From contig NZ_CP018620.1 of the NCBI RefSeq assembly GCF_001908275.1, positions 3,472,001 through 3,536,000 of the forward strand: a stretch of DNA of 64,000 bases, in the 5' to 3' direction. Both the position numbers and the translations under genes were made by a program. Position 1 is the first letter of the stretch. Each line of letters begins with the position of its first letter. Positions 16,803 to 25,278 of this stretch are shown here, piece after piece. The DNA comes from Paenibacillus xylanexedens. Lineage in GTDB: Bacteria > Bacillota > Bacilli > Paenibacillales > Paenibacillaceae. A model generated the notes under the pieces. The model did not search any database. It was not told the DNA's origin and was given only the letters and a program-made list of their open reading frames with translations.

Positions 16803-17951
16803 ATGCCTCGCAAAAAACGAATTACAGAAATAGAGAGCTTAAGGGGAATTGCCTTTGGAGCGGTGGTTCTCCAGCATTCCATCGCACATTACTCTTTAGT
16901 CCCGGAGACGAGACTGGAGGATGGTGTGTTACTGGCCATACTGCTGATGCTCTCCAAATTTGCAGTTCCTTTATTCATATTCATAACAGGTATGGTGCTG
17001 TTTTATAACACGGGAGACAAGCTGCATTATGGCCAGTTCATGAGAAAAAGAGTAAACGACGTCATCGTGCCTTATCTGATCTGGTCACTCATTTATTTTA
17101 CACTTGCACCGCGGGGCTGGACCGGATTTGGATGGAATGACATCCCGGACCTAGGCTTGAAGTTGATTACTGGCAAAACGACTTCACACTTTTGGTACAT
17201 TATTATGCTGATCCAGTTTTATCTGTTATTTCCGCTCTTCTTGCGTGCAATTCGTTATGTATATAACCGATATGAGGCCAAAGGGCGTATGATCGCATTA
17301 TTGATTTCTGGTGTGGTGTATCTTGTACTTGCGGATCAATTAAGAAACATCGCCAAGTTCATGGAATGGCTGAATATCCCGGTGCTGACAGATGCTTTTA
17401 CAACGTATGCAGACCGCAATTTCCTCTATTTCTTTATTTATTTTGTGCTTGGTGCAGCAGCGGGGTTATCCGTCCAGCATTGGAATGAATGGATTCATCG
17501 ATTGCGCTGGATATACTGGACAGTGTTTATTGTTCTGGGTCTGCGGTTTACTTATTTATTAATGCTGGAGTTTCAGAAGCCGGAGGGAATCAAAATTACG
17601 TTCTATACGGTCAGCCTGATCCGCCCGGATATGGCACTCTTTCTGATAGCCTCTATTATGGTCATGTACCAGCTGGTCGGAAAACTTCATAACCTCAGGG
17701 CTACACGACTGCTGGGATGGATTGGTGGTGTATCGTATGGCGGTTATCTGATGCATATGTTGATGCTGCGGTACAGCTATATTCCGGATGAGTTATTTTA
17801 TGTTGCTATGGGCTTGAACCCTGTCGTTCGGATGATCATTACCTGGTTGGTCGCTCTTACATTATCCTGTGTGCTGACGTGGCTCATCTCGCGTATAAGT
17901 TGGGGTAAATGGATTGTGGGAGCTGTGCCGAAATCTGTCCACACCAAATGA
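16803..17951 (+). CDS. Acyltransferase 3 family membrane protein (OafA/NodX-like)
   Basis: 382 residues from ATG 16803 (AAAGGATGG upstream); an in-frame ATG at 16791 overlaps that site. The start (KKRITEIESLRGIAFGAVVLQHS) is the classic acyltransferase-3 signature with the conserved R-G and His. About ten membrane helices follow. Such enzymes O-acetylate or O-succinylate surface sugars or exported molecules. No partner gene is adjacent, so the substrate is unknown. Confidence 0.9.
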   Translation: MPRKKRITEIESLRGIAFGAVVLQHSIAHYSLVPETRLEDGVLLAILLMLSKFAVPLFIFITGMVLFYNTGDKLHYGQFMRKRVNDVIVPYLIWSLIYFTLAPRGWTGFGWNDIPDLGLKLITGKTTSHFWYIIMLIQFYLLFPLFLRAIRYVYNRYEAKGRMIALLISGVVYLVLADQLRNIAKFMEWLNIPVLTDAFTTYADRNFLYFFIYFVLGAAAGLSVQHWNEWIHRLRWIYWTVFIVLGLRFTYLLMLEFQKPEGIKITFYTVSLIRPDMALFLIASIMVMYQLVGKLHNLRATRLLGWIGGVSYGGYLMHMLMLRYSYIPDELFYVAMGLNPVVRMIITWLVALTLSCVLTWLISRISWGKWIVGAVPKSVHTK

Positions 17952-18461
17952 ATCCATCAACATATGAAAAATTCATAATAGATCACCACAGCCGCACAGA
18001 AGTGTACGGGAGTACGAGAGTAAACGAACACAAGATACAGGAGCACAGGTAGTACAGCTTTTACAGCTTGTGCACAGTCTTTCTTATGATTAAAATTCGA
18101 TCTCACGACTCCCTGAGCCCTGAAATAAACAAACTTTCGAATCAATTTCATAACTCACTAAAAATGGATTTCTGTAACTGGATATAGACAAATTGAACCG
18201 TTTCGATCTATATCCAGCCTTGATTGAAGCAGCTAAAGGTATTATGAAATTGATTCTTTTGAATAAAAAATAAAATTTCATTACATGAAAAATTCACAAC
18301 AGAAAACCTTTTTCCGTGCTTCCCCCAGGCTAACGCGTATTCACACGATTTCTTGCTCGCCCTCCTTGAAGATGGATAAAAGGGAGGCAAAGCGGAGAAA
18401 GATGGCAGAACCCGAACATAAGTTTTATAATACTAGATATATAGGTTCTGACAGGAGGGGA
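17952..18461. other. Intergenic region upstream of rtp
   Basis: About 510 bases. It holds the long inverted repeat at 18178-18217 and AT-rich direct repeats around 18120-18290 (GAAATTGATT-like). I looked for B. subtilis type Ter sites, which flank and autoregulate rtp there, and saw no convincing match. An upstream extension of the rtp frame from 18285 has no ribosome binding site. Confidence 0.45.
18178..18217. repeat. 11-bp inverted repeat with 18-base loop
   Basis: CTGGATATAGA and its exact complement TCTATATCCAG, 18 bases apart, no T-run. Could be a protein-binding site or structured RNA leader; located 245 bases before rtp. Confidence 0.5.
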
Positions 18462-18842
18462 ATGAACGTGGCTTTTATGATTGCACAGCGGGCATTTATC
18501 AAGCTATATCTAATTACAATGGTTGAACAGCACAGGGGGTATGGTTACGAGATGCTGGAGGCGATGAAGCAGGAATTCAAAGACTACGGTTATGTACCAC
18601 CCCAGAGCGAGGTATATCGGGCACTGCATGAATTGGTACAGCAAGGTGTTTTTTATCGCACAAAGAAGCTGAAGGGCAATGATCCAAAGGTCGATTTTCA
18701 GGAAATCGTTTTATATCATTTCACGGATGATGGTGCGGAGAAAGCCGAATTATACAAGAAACAGGTCAAAACGGATCTGGATCGTTGTCTCGGCATGTTA
18801 CACAAGGCAGAAGAGGACAATTACGGTACGAAAGGAAGATGA
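18462..18842 (+). CDS. rtp: Replication terminator protein (RTP) homologue
   Basis: 126 residues from ATG 18462 (AGGAGGGG upstream). The run from AQRAFIKLYLITMVEQ through EVYRALHELVQQG to IVLYHF and LYKKQVKTDLDRCLGML follows B. subtilis RTP (122 aa) almost position by position: winged helix, dimerising C-terminal helix. RTP dimers bind Ter sites and block replication forks in one direction near the chromosome terminus. The stop overlaps the next start region, so the oxidoreductase gene may be co-transcribed. A PadR-like regulator is the alternative, but similarity to RTP is clearly closer. Confidence 0.88.
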   Translation: MNVAFMIAQRAFIKLYLITMVEQHRGYGYEMLEAMKQEFKDYGYVPPQSEVYRALHELVQQGVFYRTKKLKGNDPKVDFQEIVLYHFTDDGAEKAELYKKQVKTDLDRCLGMLHKAEEDNYGTKGR

Positions 18843-18844
18843 GC

Positions 18845-19852
18845 ATGAACAGACATTTACAGTGGGGGGTACTCGGTACGTCAACCATTGCCAAAAATGC
18901 AGTCATTCCGGCGATCCAGCAGTCCGAACGTGGTGAGGTGCTGGCGATTGCCAGCCGCAGCAAAGAAAAGGCGGAAACCCTTGCCGAAGAACTGGGCATT
19001 GCCAGATCGTATGGCAGTTATGAAGAGCTCATCGCTGATCCGGACATTGAAGCCGTCTATATTCCTTTGCCTAACCATATGCACAAAGAATGGACCATCA
19101 AAGCGGCACAGGCTGGCAAACACGTGTTGTGTGAGAAACCGGCTGCTTTGAATGCTGATGAATCGGCAGAAATGATTGAGGTATGTCATCAGCATGGTGT
19201 TCTTTTTGCTGAAGCGATCATGTATCGATATCATCCCAAGCATAGACGTGTGCAAGAGATTATAGCTAGTGGAGAGATTGGTATCGTCAGAGCCATCCAT
19301 GGTAACTTTACGTGTAATACCGCTGATGACAAGGAGAATGTAAGGTTCAAAAGAGAGATGGGCGGCGGATCATTATTCGATCTTGGCGTGTATCCGATCT
19401 CGGCGGCCCGAATGTATCTGGGACAGGAACCGGAAGCGGTGACAGTTCACGCTCTATTCTCGGACGAGCATGATGGCGTGGATATGATGGCGTCGGGACT
19501 GGTAGAATTTCCGAATTCGGTAGCTTTAACGTTTGACTGTGGCATGTGGGCTTCAGGTCGAGCGGAGATGGAGATTCTCGGGACGGAAGGGCGGATTGAA
19601 CTGCCAAAAGTGTTTGGCTGGGAGAACAGTGATATTCCACCTCAGATTATTGTGCACACCGATTCAGTCAGCCGTGAGGAGCGTGTATCCGTGTCGAATT
19701 CCTATGTGCTTCAGGTGGAGACGTTTGCAACGGCTGTGCTTGAAGGAGAGGCCTTACCTTTCAGTCCGGAAAATACTATTCAAAACATGCGCGTGATTGA
19801 TGCGTGCCTGGAATCGGCTCGAACTCGTCAACGTGTGCAACTGATCGATTAG
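18845..19852 (+). CDS. Gfo/Idh/MocA family oxidoreductase
   Basis: 335 residues. N-terminal Rossmann fold (WGVLGTSTIAKNAVIPAI), then PNHMHKEW and the family motif CEKPAALN near 95-102, and a C-terminal alpha/beta domain with GGGSLFDLGVYPI. This layout suits dehydrogenases of the D-xylose or dihydrodiol type. ATG 18845 has AAAGGAAG at a good distance; an ATG at 18839 overlaps the rtp stop. Substrate unknown. Confidence 0.88.
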   Translation: MNRHLQWGVLGTSTIAKNAVIPAIQQSERGEVLAIASRSKEKAETLAEELGIARSYGSYEELIADPDIEAVYIPLPNHMHKEWTIKAAQAGKHVLCEKPAALNADESAEMIEVCHQHGVLFAEAIMYRYHPKHRRVQEIIASGEIGIVRAIHGNFTCNTADDKENVRFKREMGGGSLFDLGVYPISAARMYLGQEPEAVTVHALFSDEHDGVDMMASGLVEFPNSVALTFDCGMWASGRAEMEILGTEGRIELPKVFGWENSDIPPQIIVHTDSVSREERVSVSNSYVLQVETFATAVLEGEALPFSPENTIQNMRVIDACLESARTRQRVQLID

Positions 19853-19888
19853 ATTAGGTTAAGTCAGTTTACACATACTAGAAAACGC

Positions 19889-19922
19889 AGACTCCATCTT
19901 TAGGATGAGAGTCTTTTTTTTC
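19889..19922 (+). terminator. Terminator after the oxidoreductase
   Basis: AGACTCCATC-TTTAG-GATGAGAGTCT with one bulge, followed by eight T residues. Confidence 0.75.
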
Positions 19923-20026
19923 TGTCTTAAAATGTTACAATTATAATATTTTACAATTTAAACGTCTTTATTTGATATTTATACCAAATTTATGTGATAT
20001 AAATAGTCATGAGATGACTTGTTTAC

Positions 20027-20032
20027 TATAAT
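20027..20032 (+). promoter_or_regulatory. Probable -10 box for the barnase gene
   Basis: TATAAT 91 bases before the ATG; the -35 at the expected distance (TAGTCA) is weak, suggesting an activator or low basal use. Confidence 0.4.
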
Positions 20033-20122
20033 CTAGCAGAACGCACAACTAGAAAGTTACAGCTTGCACTTATGCATATCGTGACCACGTTCATCTACTT
20101 TGAAGGATCGGGAGGCCGGATT

Positions 20123-20563
20123 ATGAAAAAGTTGATATCCACCGCATTACTGGCATTGTTGTTAACGTTTGTTTTCCTCACAGGTTCACAGTTCACTCCA
20201 GTCGGACAGCAGAAGGCATCTGCTGCAACATGTACCATCATCAATACGTTTACGGGTGTAGCAAATTATTTGAGTGCAAATGGAACGTTGCCATGTAACT
20301 TTATTACCAAATCACAGGCAACAGGACTTGGCTGGGTAGCGTCAAAAGGAAACTTGGCTGTAGTGGCTCCTGGGAAAAGCATCGGTGGAGACGTATTTGG
20401 CAATCGGGAGGGGCTTCTGCCTTCGGCCAGCGGACGTACATGGCGCGAAGCGGATATTAACTATACTTCCGGCTTCCGTAATTCGGATCGAATTGTGTAC
20501 TCCAATGATGGACTCATCTACAAAACGACAGATCACTATGTATCATTTACACGCATGAAATAG
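20123..20563 (+). CDS. Secreted guanyl-specific ribonuclease, barnase homologue
   Basis: 146 residues from ATG 20123 (GGGAGG upstream). A Sec signal peptide (KK, hydrophobic core, cleavage after ASAA near 35) precedes the mature enzyme. The core INTFTGVANYL, ITKSQATGLGWVASKGNL, PGKSIGGDVFGNREG, SGRTWREADINYTSGFRNSDR and TTDHYVSF follows barnase closely and keeps its catalytic Glu, Arg and His. The mature N-terminus has two Cys (ATC and LPC), absent in barnase, which could form a disulphide. Its inhibitor is encoded 14 bases downstream. Confidence 0.95.
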   Translation: MKKLISTALLALLLTFVFLTGSQFTPVGQQKASAATCTIINTFTGVANYLSANGTLPCNFITKSQATGLGWVASKGNLAVVAPGKSIGGDVFGNREGLLPSASGRTWREADINYTSGFRNSDRIVYSNDGLIYKTTDHYVSFTRMK

Positions 20564-20577
20564 AGGAAGGAGCAGTC

Positions 20578-20853
20578 ATGAACACCGTGATTCTGGATGG
20601 AGAAGATTTTGCTAGTAGCGCTGAACTTCATCAGCAATTAAAGAATAAGTTGAAGCTGCCGGATTTTTATGGGGGCAATCTCGACGCTCTATGGGATTGC
20701 CTGACGGGTACGGTTGAACTTCCACTAGAGTTAAGATGGACCAACTACCGAATCAGCGAAGAACGACTGGGGAAAGCAGCAGGCCGGGTACGTGATTTGA
20801 TGTTGGAGGTACAGGCTGAACAGGCTGGATTTCAATTGCGTGTTGAGGAGTAG
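20578..20853 (+). CDS. Barstar homologue (ribonuclease inhibitor)
   Basis: 91 residues, RBS GGAAGGAG. The barnase-binding helix region LPDFYGGNLDALWDCLTG matches barstar LPEYYGENLDALWDCLTG, including the key Asp residues that fill the barnase active site. Cytosolic, as needed to protect the producer. It forms a two-gene operon with the ribonuclease and ends at a strong terminator. Confidence 0.95.
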   Translation: MNTVILDGEDFASSAELHQQLKNKLKLPDFYGGNLDALWDCLTGTVELPLELRWTNYRISEERLGKAAGRVRDLMLEVQAEQAGFQLRVEE

Positions 20854-20895
20854 GCAGCAAATAAAGGCAGTTCAAATATAATCCGTCCAGCCGAG

Positions 20896-20921
20896 CAGAC
20901 CACATGTGGTCTGTTTTTTTT
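20896..20921 (+). terminator. Terminator after the barstar gene
   Basis: CAGACCACATGTGGTCTG, a perfect palindrome, followed by eight T residues. Confidence 0.88.
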
Positions 20922-21048
20922 GTGTTATAGGAGATTGTTTATAAAGTCTTTGTGTTGATTACGAATCATCTGAAAGTAGAGCGAGATTTTACTTTGCTTA
21001 CTTGTCGTTAAAATTATTTTCACGAAGGTATTGATTTCTGCATAACTT

Positions 21049-21086
21049 ACGTTAAAATAAAATTAACATGAAAAATATTTTAACGT
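21049..21086. promoter_or_regulatory. Inverted-repeat operator upstream of the MFS gene
   Basis: ACGTTAAAATA (21049-21059) is repeated in inverse orientation as TATTTTAACGT (21076-21086). A further half-site CGTTAAAAT lies at 21006. The repeat sits just before the ribosome binding site, and an ArsR-type regulator is encoded immediately downstream of the transporter. Confidence 0.6.
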
Positions 21087-21102
21087 TAGGGAGTGGAAAG
21101 TC

Positions 21103-22392
21103 ATGAACGATAACACAGCAGTTGGCAAGCAAGGTATGGGTGAGTTAATACGAATCAGACCGTACATGCAATTTATGCTTAGTAAAGTTGTATCCCAATT
21201 TGGTGATTCGATTGATTCGATTGCTTACAGTTGGATGGTGTACATTCTGACCGGTTCGAAAGTGCTGATGGGCACGTTGCTGGCGGTGAATTTTTTGCCC
21301 AATATCCTCCTGGGTCTGTTCGCCGGGGCTTTGGTTGATCGCATGTCTCCCAAAAAAGTGATTGTGATTACGAATACTGGCCGCGGGTTGTTTGTGGGGA
21401 TTACAGCTCTGCTGTTTGGATTGGGTCAACTTGAAGTCTGGCATCTGTTTGTCATTACAATTCTGAATTCTTTGCTGGAATGCTTCACTACTCCTGCGGA
21501 AGTGTCCAGTGTCCCCCGATTGCTCCCCCAATCGATGCTGCTTTCGGGTAATGCGATGTCCTCTTCCGCAACCAGAGTGGCCGAACTCGCAGGACTTGCA
21601 GTGGCGGGTGCCCTTATTGCTACAGTAGGCATTGCCTTGACGATCCTGATTGATGCTGGGTTGTTTGCGCTAAGTGCTTTAATTATGAGCCGAGTCGGCT
21701 ATCCTGAAACCTCAACATCTTCTAACAATGATGATAAGACATCAACTGGAATAGATTCTCTTCCATCCAAAAAAAGTAGCATATTCTCCGAAATGGCGGA
21801 AGCTTTTCATTTTCTCCGTAAACATGCCTTATTGTTAATCGTTTCCATCCTGTTTGCCTTCATTAATTTCTGCCTGATGCCGTTTAATGTTCTCCGTACA
21901 CCCTATGTCATTGAAACGCTGCATGCTGGAGCTGGGGGATTAAGTCTGCTCAGTGGGCTGATGGTGGGAGGCATGTTACTTAGCGGTGTATGGTTGACAC
22001 AAAGGGGAGCGAAATATCGTAAAAGTGTGCTGGTCATCAGCGGTATTGTCATGTTGGGTCTCAGTTATGCGATGACGGCATTACCCGCTTATATGACTTC
22101 CTTCCAACTGCCGGTTGCAGCGGCCTTTTGTCTACTGATGGGTATGGGGATTCCGCTGGCTACAACACCGCTTGGTACCTATCTTATGGAAGTTACCCCT
22201 TCGGAGATGCTGGGCAGAGTGTATGCCCTTCAGACTATGCTTGTCTTGAGTGTTGCACCACTTGGGAGTCTGGTTTCGGGAGCACTTGCAGATTGGCTGA
22301 CCATGCCGGTTCTGTTTATCGTTTTTGGTATTATGCTTGCCATGTCAGCAGGTATGCTGTTATTTAGCAAAAGTTTTCGAAGTGCTCTGTGA
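21103..22392 (+). CDS. Major facilitator superfamily transporter
   Basis: 429 residues with about twelve membrane helices. The loop between helices 2 and 3 has GALVDRMSPKKV (MFS motif A form) and the middle loop (about 205-230) is hydrophilic. It fits the Bacillota drug-efflux group (MFS, enterobactin/macrolide exporter-like). The gene is preceded by an inverted-repeat operator and followed by a winged-helix regulator gene, so induction by its substrate is likely. Substrate unknown. Confidence 0.88.
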   Translation: MNDNTAVGKQGMGELIRIRPYMQFMLSKVVSQFGDSIDSIAYSWMVYILTGSKVLMGTLLAVNFLPNILLGLFAGALVDRMSPKKVIVITNTGRGLFVGITALLFGLGQLEVWHLFVITILNSLLECFTTPAEVSSVPRLLPQSMLLSGNAMSSSATRVAELAGLAVAGALIATVGIALTILIDAGLFALSALIMSRVGYPETSTSSNNDDKTSTGIDSLPSKKSSIFSEMAEAFHFLRKHALLLIVSILFAFINFCLMPFNVLRTPYVIETLHAGAGGLSLLSGLMVGGMLLSGVWLTQRGAKYRKSVLVISGIVMLGLSYAMTALPAYMTSFQLPVAAAFCLLMGMGIPLATTPLGTYLMEVTPSEMLGRVYALQTMLVLSVAPLGSLVSGALADWLTMPVLFIVFGIMLAMSAGMLLFSKSFRSAL

Positions 22393-22449
22393 AGATATTC
22401 AGAAGTGATCATTAGCCGATTTTCTGTATCAAGTCATTTCCGGATCGTT

Positions 22450-22479
22450 TTGACCGAAGTCCTGACGCAGCGGTATAAT
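22450..22479 (+). promoter_or_regulatory. Promoter of the regulator gene
   Basis: TTGACC, 18 bases, TATAAT. Transcription would start about 22486, leaving room only for the ATG at 22526, not the earlier ATG at 22490 (which would be leaderless). Confidence 0.65.
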
Positions 22480-22525
22480 AGAGACATCGATGGACAACAG
22501 GTACCCCGGAAATGAGGATACAGGG

Positions 22526-23218
22526 ATGGCGCACAAGGTTCTTTCAACAATTGAAGAAATTAAAATTTACTCCGATCCGTATCGGATACAGATTATGAAT
22601 ATGTTTAACAAGCAGGGCAGACCATCCACGGTCAAAGAGATCGCCGACCAGATGGGTGAGGTGCCAGCCAAAGTTCACTATCATGTAAAAAAGCTGGAGA
22701 AAATCGGTCTACTGACGATTGTTTCCACGCGTGAGATTAATGGGATTATCGCAAAATACTACGAACCGTTTACCGGAGAGATCCATCTCCGTCACGAAGA
22801 TGAAGACAAGGAAAACTCTCCATTGAAACAGGTGTTTCGGTCCGAGACGCTCAAATTATTAAATGAGATGTTTGAACAAAGTCGTCAGCGATTCATGTAT
22901 CAGGCGGAAAATGAAGATCGGATGTTTCTCTCGGATATCACGCTGTACGCAACCCGTGAGGAAGTAGAGCAGTTGTATAAAAACATCATAAAACTCTGTG
23001 AACCCTATACAACAAAAGAGAATCGACAGGGGGAACATGAGGTCTTTCAGTTATTCTCTGCCCTCTCTAAACCTATAGTGAAAATACCTGCTTCCAAGAC
23101 AAATGCAAAAGAGAAGAAGAAAGCTACGTCTAATAAGAGCAAATCAACTCCGAAAACGTCTCGATCTGTGTCTAAGCGGCAGGAGTCTGCATCATCTGAT
23201 AGTGAATCGAAAGAATAA
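22526..23218 (+). CDS. ArsR-type winged-helix transcriptional regulator
   Basis: 230 residues from ATG 22526 (GAGG eight bases upstream). The N-terminal domain has YSDPYRIQIMNMF followed by TVKEIADQMGEVPAKVHYHVKKLEKIGLL, a classic ArsR-type helix-turn-helix with the HYHVKKL recognition helix. A middle ligand or dimer domain follows. The last 40 residues are Lys/Ser-rich and disordered. Probably controls the MFS gene upstream and itself. Confidence 0.85.
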   Translation: MAHKVLSTIEEIKIYSDPYRIQIMNMFNKQGRPSTVKEIADQMGEVPAKVHYHVKKLEKIGLLTIVSTREINGIIAKYYEPFTGEIHLRHEDEDKENSPLKQVFRSETLKLLNEMFEQSRQRFMYQAENEDRMFLSDITLYATREEVEQLYKNIIKLCEPYTTKENRQGEHEVFQLFSALSKPIVKIPASKTNAKEKKKATSNKSKSTPKTSRSVSKRQESASSDSESKE

Positions 23219-23302
23219 ATGGATGGATGGAATCCATGGGTTCAGCGTTATCGCTGGAAGCAAGTAACGGCAAACGTGAGAGACTGCTTCGGAGAAAACT
23301 AG

Positions 23303-23328
23303 AAAAAGCCGCCCAATGGCGGCTTTTT
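23303..23328 (+). terminator. Terminator after the regulator gene
   Basis: AAAAAGCCGCC-CAAT-GGCGGCTTTTT; symmetric, so it can also end transcription from the minus-strand gene. Confidence 0.85.
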
Positions 23329-23413
23329 AATGCGTGATAAGGAAGGCAAATGGTGGAGCACCCTATGGAATCCAATTCAATTTTGTCGCTTACCGTTTCA
23401 GTTCATAACGAAG

Positions 23414-23980
23414 TTACATGTTCTCATCGTAGCCCTTCACATCACGTTTGGCTGCGGTTGCGGGGGAGTTAGATGTACCATATTCTTCGACCGCTTCCCA
23501 GGCATCTGCGTTGTCGAACTTGCCGGCCCGCTGCTGTCTTCCTTCTCCAGCACCACTCGGAGGCATGGTCATTACTTCTTCTTCAACGGGCCGATCGTTG
23601 CTGATCTCCCGATTAGGCGTGTCGTCAATACAGTAAGCGGTATAAGGGATAGCCTCAAGTCGTTCGAAGGGAATATCTTCTCCGCACGTTACACAGGTTC
23701 CATATGTACCTTGCTCCATACGTTCCAATGCGTCGTTCACTTGATTGAATTCGTCTGTTAATGTATCGTCAATCGCCAGATCACGGCTACGTTCGAATGT
23801 TTCTGTACCCGCATCTGCCGGATGATTATCATAGGAGGACAGTTCACCAGTTGAATCTTTCAGCGACTCGACTGGAGCACCGTCTTCCATGCTGGATTCA
23901 AAATGACGCTGCAAGTTTTCACGTTGCTCCAAAAGGGCGTTTTTCAGTATTTGATGTTGATCTTTAGTTAATGTACTCAT
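23414..23980 (-). CDS. yteA: DksA/TraR-type zinc-finger protein (YteA-like)
   Basis: 188 residues from the minus-strand ATG at 23980, with AAAGGAG upstream. A helical N-terminal half carries LTKDQHQILKNALLEQRE. The zinc-finger region has CVTCGEDIPFERLEAIPYTAYC; the usual fourth ligand position is followed by IDDT, so one Cys is replaced. The C-terminus is acidic and ends with KGYDENM. YteA is a sporulation-associated DksA relative of unknown role in Bacillus. The longer frame beginning at 24232 has no ribosome binding site. Confidence 0.88.
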   Translation of the reverse strand: MSTLTKDQHQILKNALLEQRENLQRHFESSMEDGAPVESLKDSTGELSSYDNHPADAGTETFERSRDLAIDDTLTDEFNQVNDALERMEQGTYGTCVTCGEDIPFERLEAIPYTAYCIDDTPNREISNDRPVEEEVMTMPPSGAGEGRQQRAGKFDNADAWEAVEEYGTSNSPATAAKRDVKGYDENM

Positions 23981-24178
23981 AAGGACATGCTCCTTTCCCG
24001 TTGTGGGGTGTAGTGTGTCTTTACCCGAATTGGATGAAAAGCAATCATTTTCGTGAGGAATAGGGCTGTATCGTTTTATATCTGACGGATTATGTGTTAT
24101 AAAAAATAGAGAGAGAAAATGCCGTATGTTATTCACAGGAAATGAAACACGGCTTGGCTTATAATGGAGGTTGTCAAT

Positions 24179-24556
24179 ATGGATGAACATATGAAACGAA
24201 GATTGGATAAACAGAGACAATTGTTCAAACAATTGGGTGTGCAGCTAGATGCGTTATCGATACATGAAAAACAATTTAATTATAAACTTCGTGGTTATGA
24301 TCCGGATGAGGTAGATGCTTATCTTGATCTGGTCATCAAAGATTACGAACGTTTCTATGCCAATATTGCAGATCTGATGGACAAATGGCAAGAACAGCAG
24401 TTAACGATCCGTGATCTCAAGTCGTCCGCGAAACCGGTGGAAGATCCAACCAAGATTGATCGCAAACAGCTGGATGATATTGTAAAACAACTGGAGTACA
24501 GTGTGCGACAGCTCAAGATCAGAGCACGTCCCGAAAAGGATCTGTTCTCTGAATAA
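24179..24556 (+). CDS. DivIVA/GpsB-domain protein
   Basis: 125 residues from ATG 24179 (GGAGG upstream). The run FNYKLRGYDPDEVDAYLDLV at about 32-51 is the membrane-binding DivIVA motif, followed by a coiled coil. The size suits a GpsB-like or accessory DivIVA protein acting at division sites or poles. It has a longer N-terminal helical lead (30 residues) than GpsB. Confidence 0.85.
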   Translation: MDEHMKRRLDKQRQLFKQLGVQLDALSIHEKQFNYKLRGYDPDEVDAYLDLVIKDYERFYANIADLMDKWQEQQLTIRDLKSSAKPVEDPTKIDRKQLDDIVKQLEYSVRQLKIRARPEKDLFSE

Positions 24557-24598
24557 CGGCAGCATGTCCTGGATTATATTAAATAAAGGTGGTTAATC

Positions 24599-25033
24599 AT
24601 GAGTACTCATTTTTCGGTCAGTGTGCATTGTTTGTTGTTATTGTCTCTCAGCGCGCCTGAACGAATCACGTCTGCACATATTGCAGGTAGCGTGAATACC
24701 AACCCTGTCGTCGTCAGACGTATTCTGGGCGGGCTGAAAAAGGCGGGACTAGTGAACTCTTCTCCTGGAACAAGAGGTTTCTATCTGGCTAAGCCAGCAA
24801 GTGAAATTACGTTGGCCATGATCTATCAGGCTGCCAAGGACGAAGGTCCATTGTTCCCGATTCACGGCAATTGTAACCCGGATTGTGAAGTGGGCTTGCA
24901 TATAGACAGCTTGCTGACCAATCTGTATCAGGTTGCCGAGGCGAAGGTGGAGCAGTTCTTTGCATCCATTACACTCGAAGATATGGAACGTTCCTGTGCC
25001 CAGATGCAAGCTGTTCCATCACAGACAGAGTAA
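24599..25033 (+). CDS. Rrf2 family transcriptional regulator
   Basis: 144 residues, RBS AAAGGTGG. Winged helix with SVHCLLLLS, ITSAHIAGSVNTNPVVVRRILGGLKKAGLV and the wing PGTRGFYLAKPASEITL. Two Cys (NCNPDCEVG) occur, but the three-Cys iron-sulphur pattern is absent, so it is YwnA-like rather than IscR-like. The MITE copy 2 lies right after it. Confidence 0.87.
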   Translation: MSTHFSVSVHCLLLLSLSAPERITSAHIAGSVNTNPVVVRRILGGLKKAGLVNSSPGTRGFYLAKPASEITLAMIYQAAKDEGPLFPIHGNCNPDCEVGLHIDSLLTNLYQVAEAKVEQFFASITLEDMERSCAQMQAVPSQTE

Positions 25034-25051
25034 ATTGCAGTAAGACGAAAA

Positions 25052-25249
25052 GTTCATGTTGGTTTTCAGTACCGAGAAGATGGGATGAAGTTAGAAATGG
25101 AGTAGCGGAGCGTAGGAAACTACGTGAGCAACTACAATGTTTCCTAAGGAAACAACCTTCGTAAGCATATGCTTAATTCGGCTGAATTCCATATTCGATG
25201 CTGCGATGCCGTTAGGCATCCTTCGTAATCAAAAGCGGACTTTTTGAAC
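25052..25249. mobile_element. MITE-like repeat, copy 2
   Basis: Second copy of the element at 11281-11485, about 85-90 percent alike by eye, in the same orientation. Its left end is more worn (GTTCATGTTGGTTTTC). The right end GCGGACTTTTTGAAC is identical. It stops 12 bases before the ribosome binding site of the phosphoesterase gene. Confidence 0.75.
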
Positions 25250-25278
25250 GACCTCTTAAAGGAAAGGTGGGTTGTTAT

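Noticed and set aside
17952..18461. B. subtilis type Ter sites upstream of rtp
   Set aside because: No stretch resembling CTATGTACTAAAT in inverted pairs was found; the 11-bp inverted repeat at 18178 does not match the known consensus.
20123..20563. Barnase homologue as a type VII effector
   Set aside because: It has a normal Sec signal peptide, no WXG or LXG domain, and lies 9 kb from the secretion locus.
24160..24165. TATAAT as promoter of the DivIVA-domain gene
   Set aside because: It directly abuts the Shine-Dalgarno GGAGG, leaving no room for a transcription start before it.
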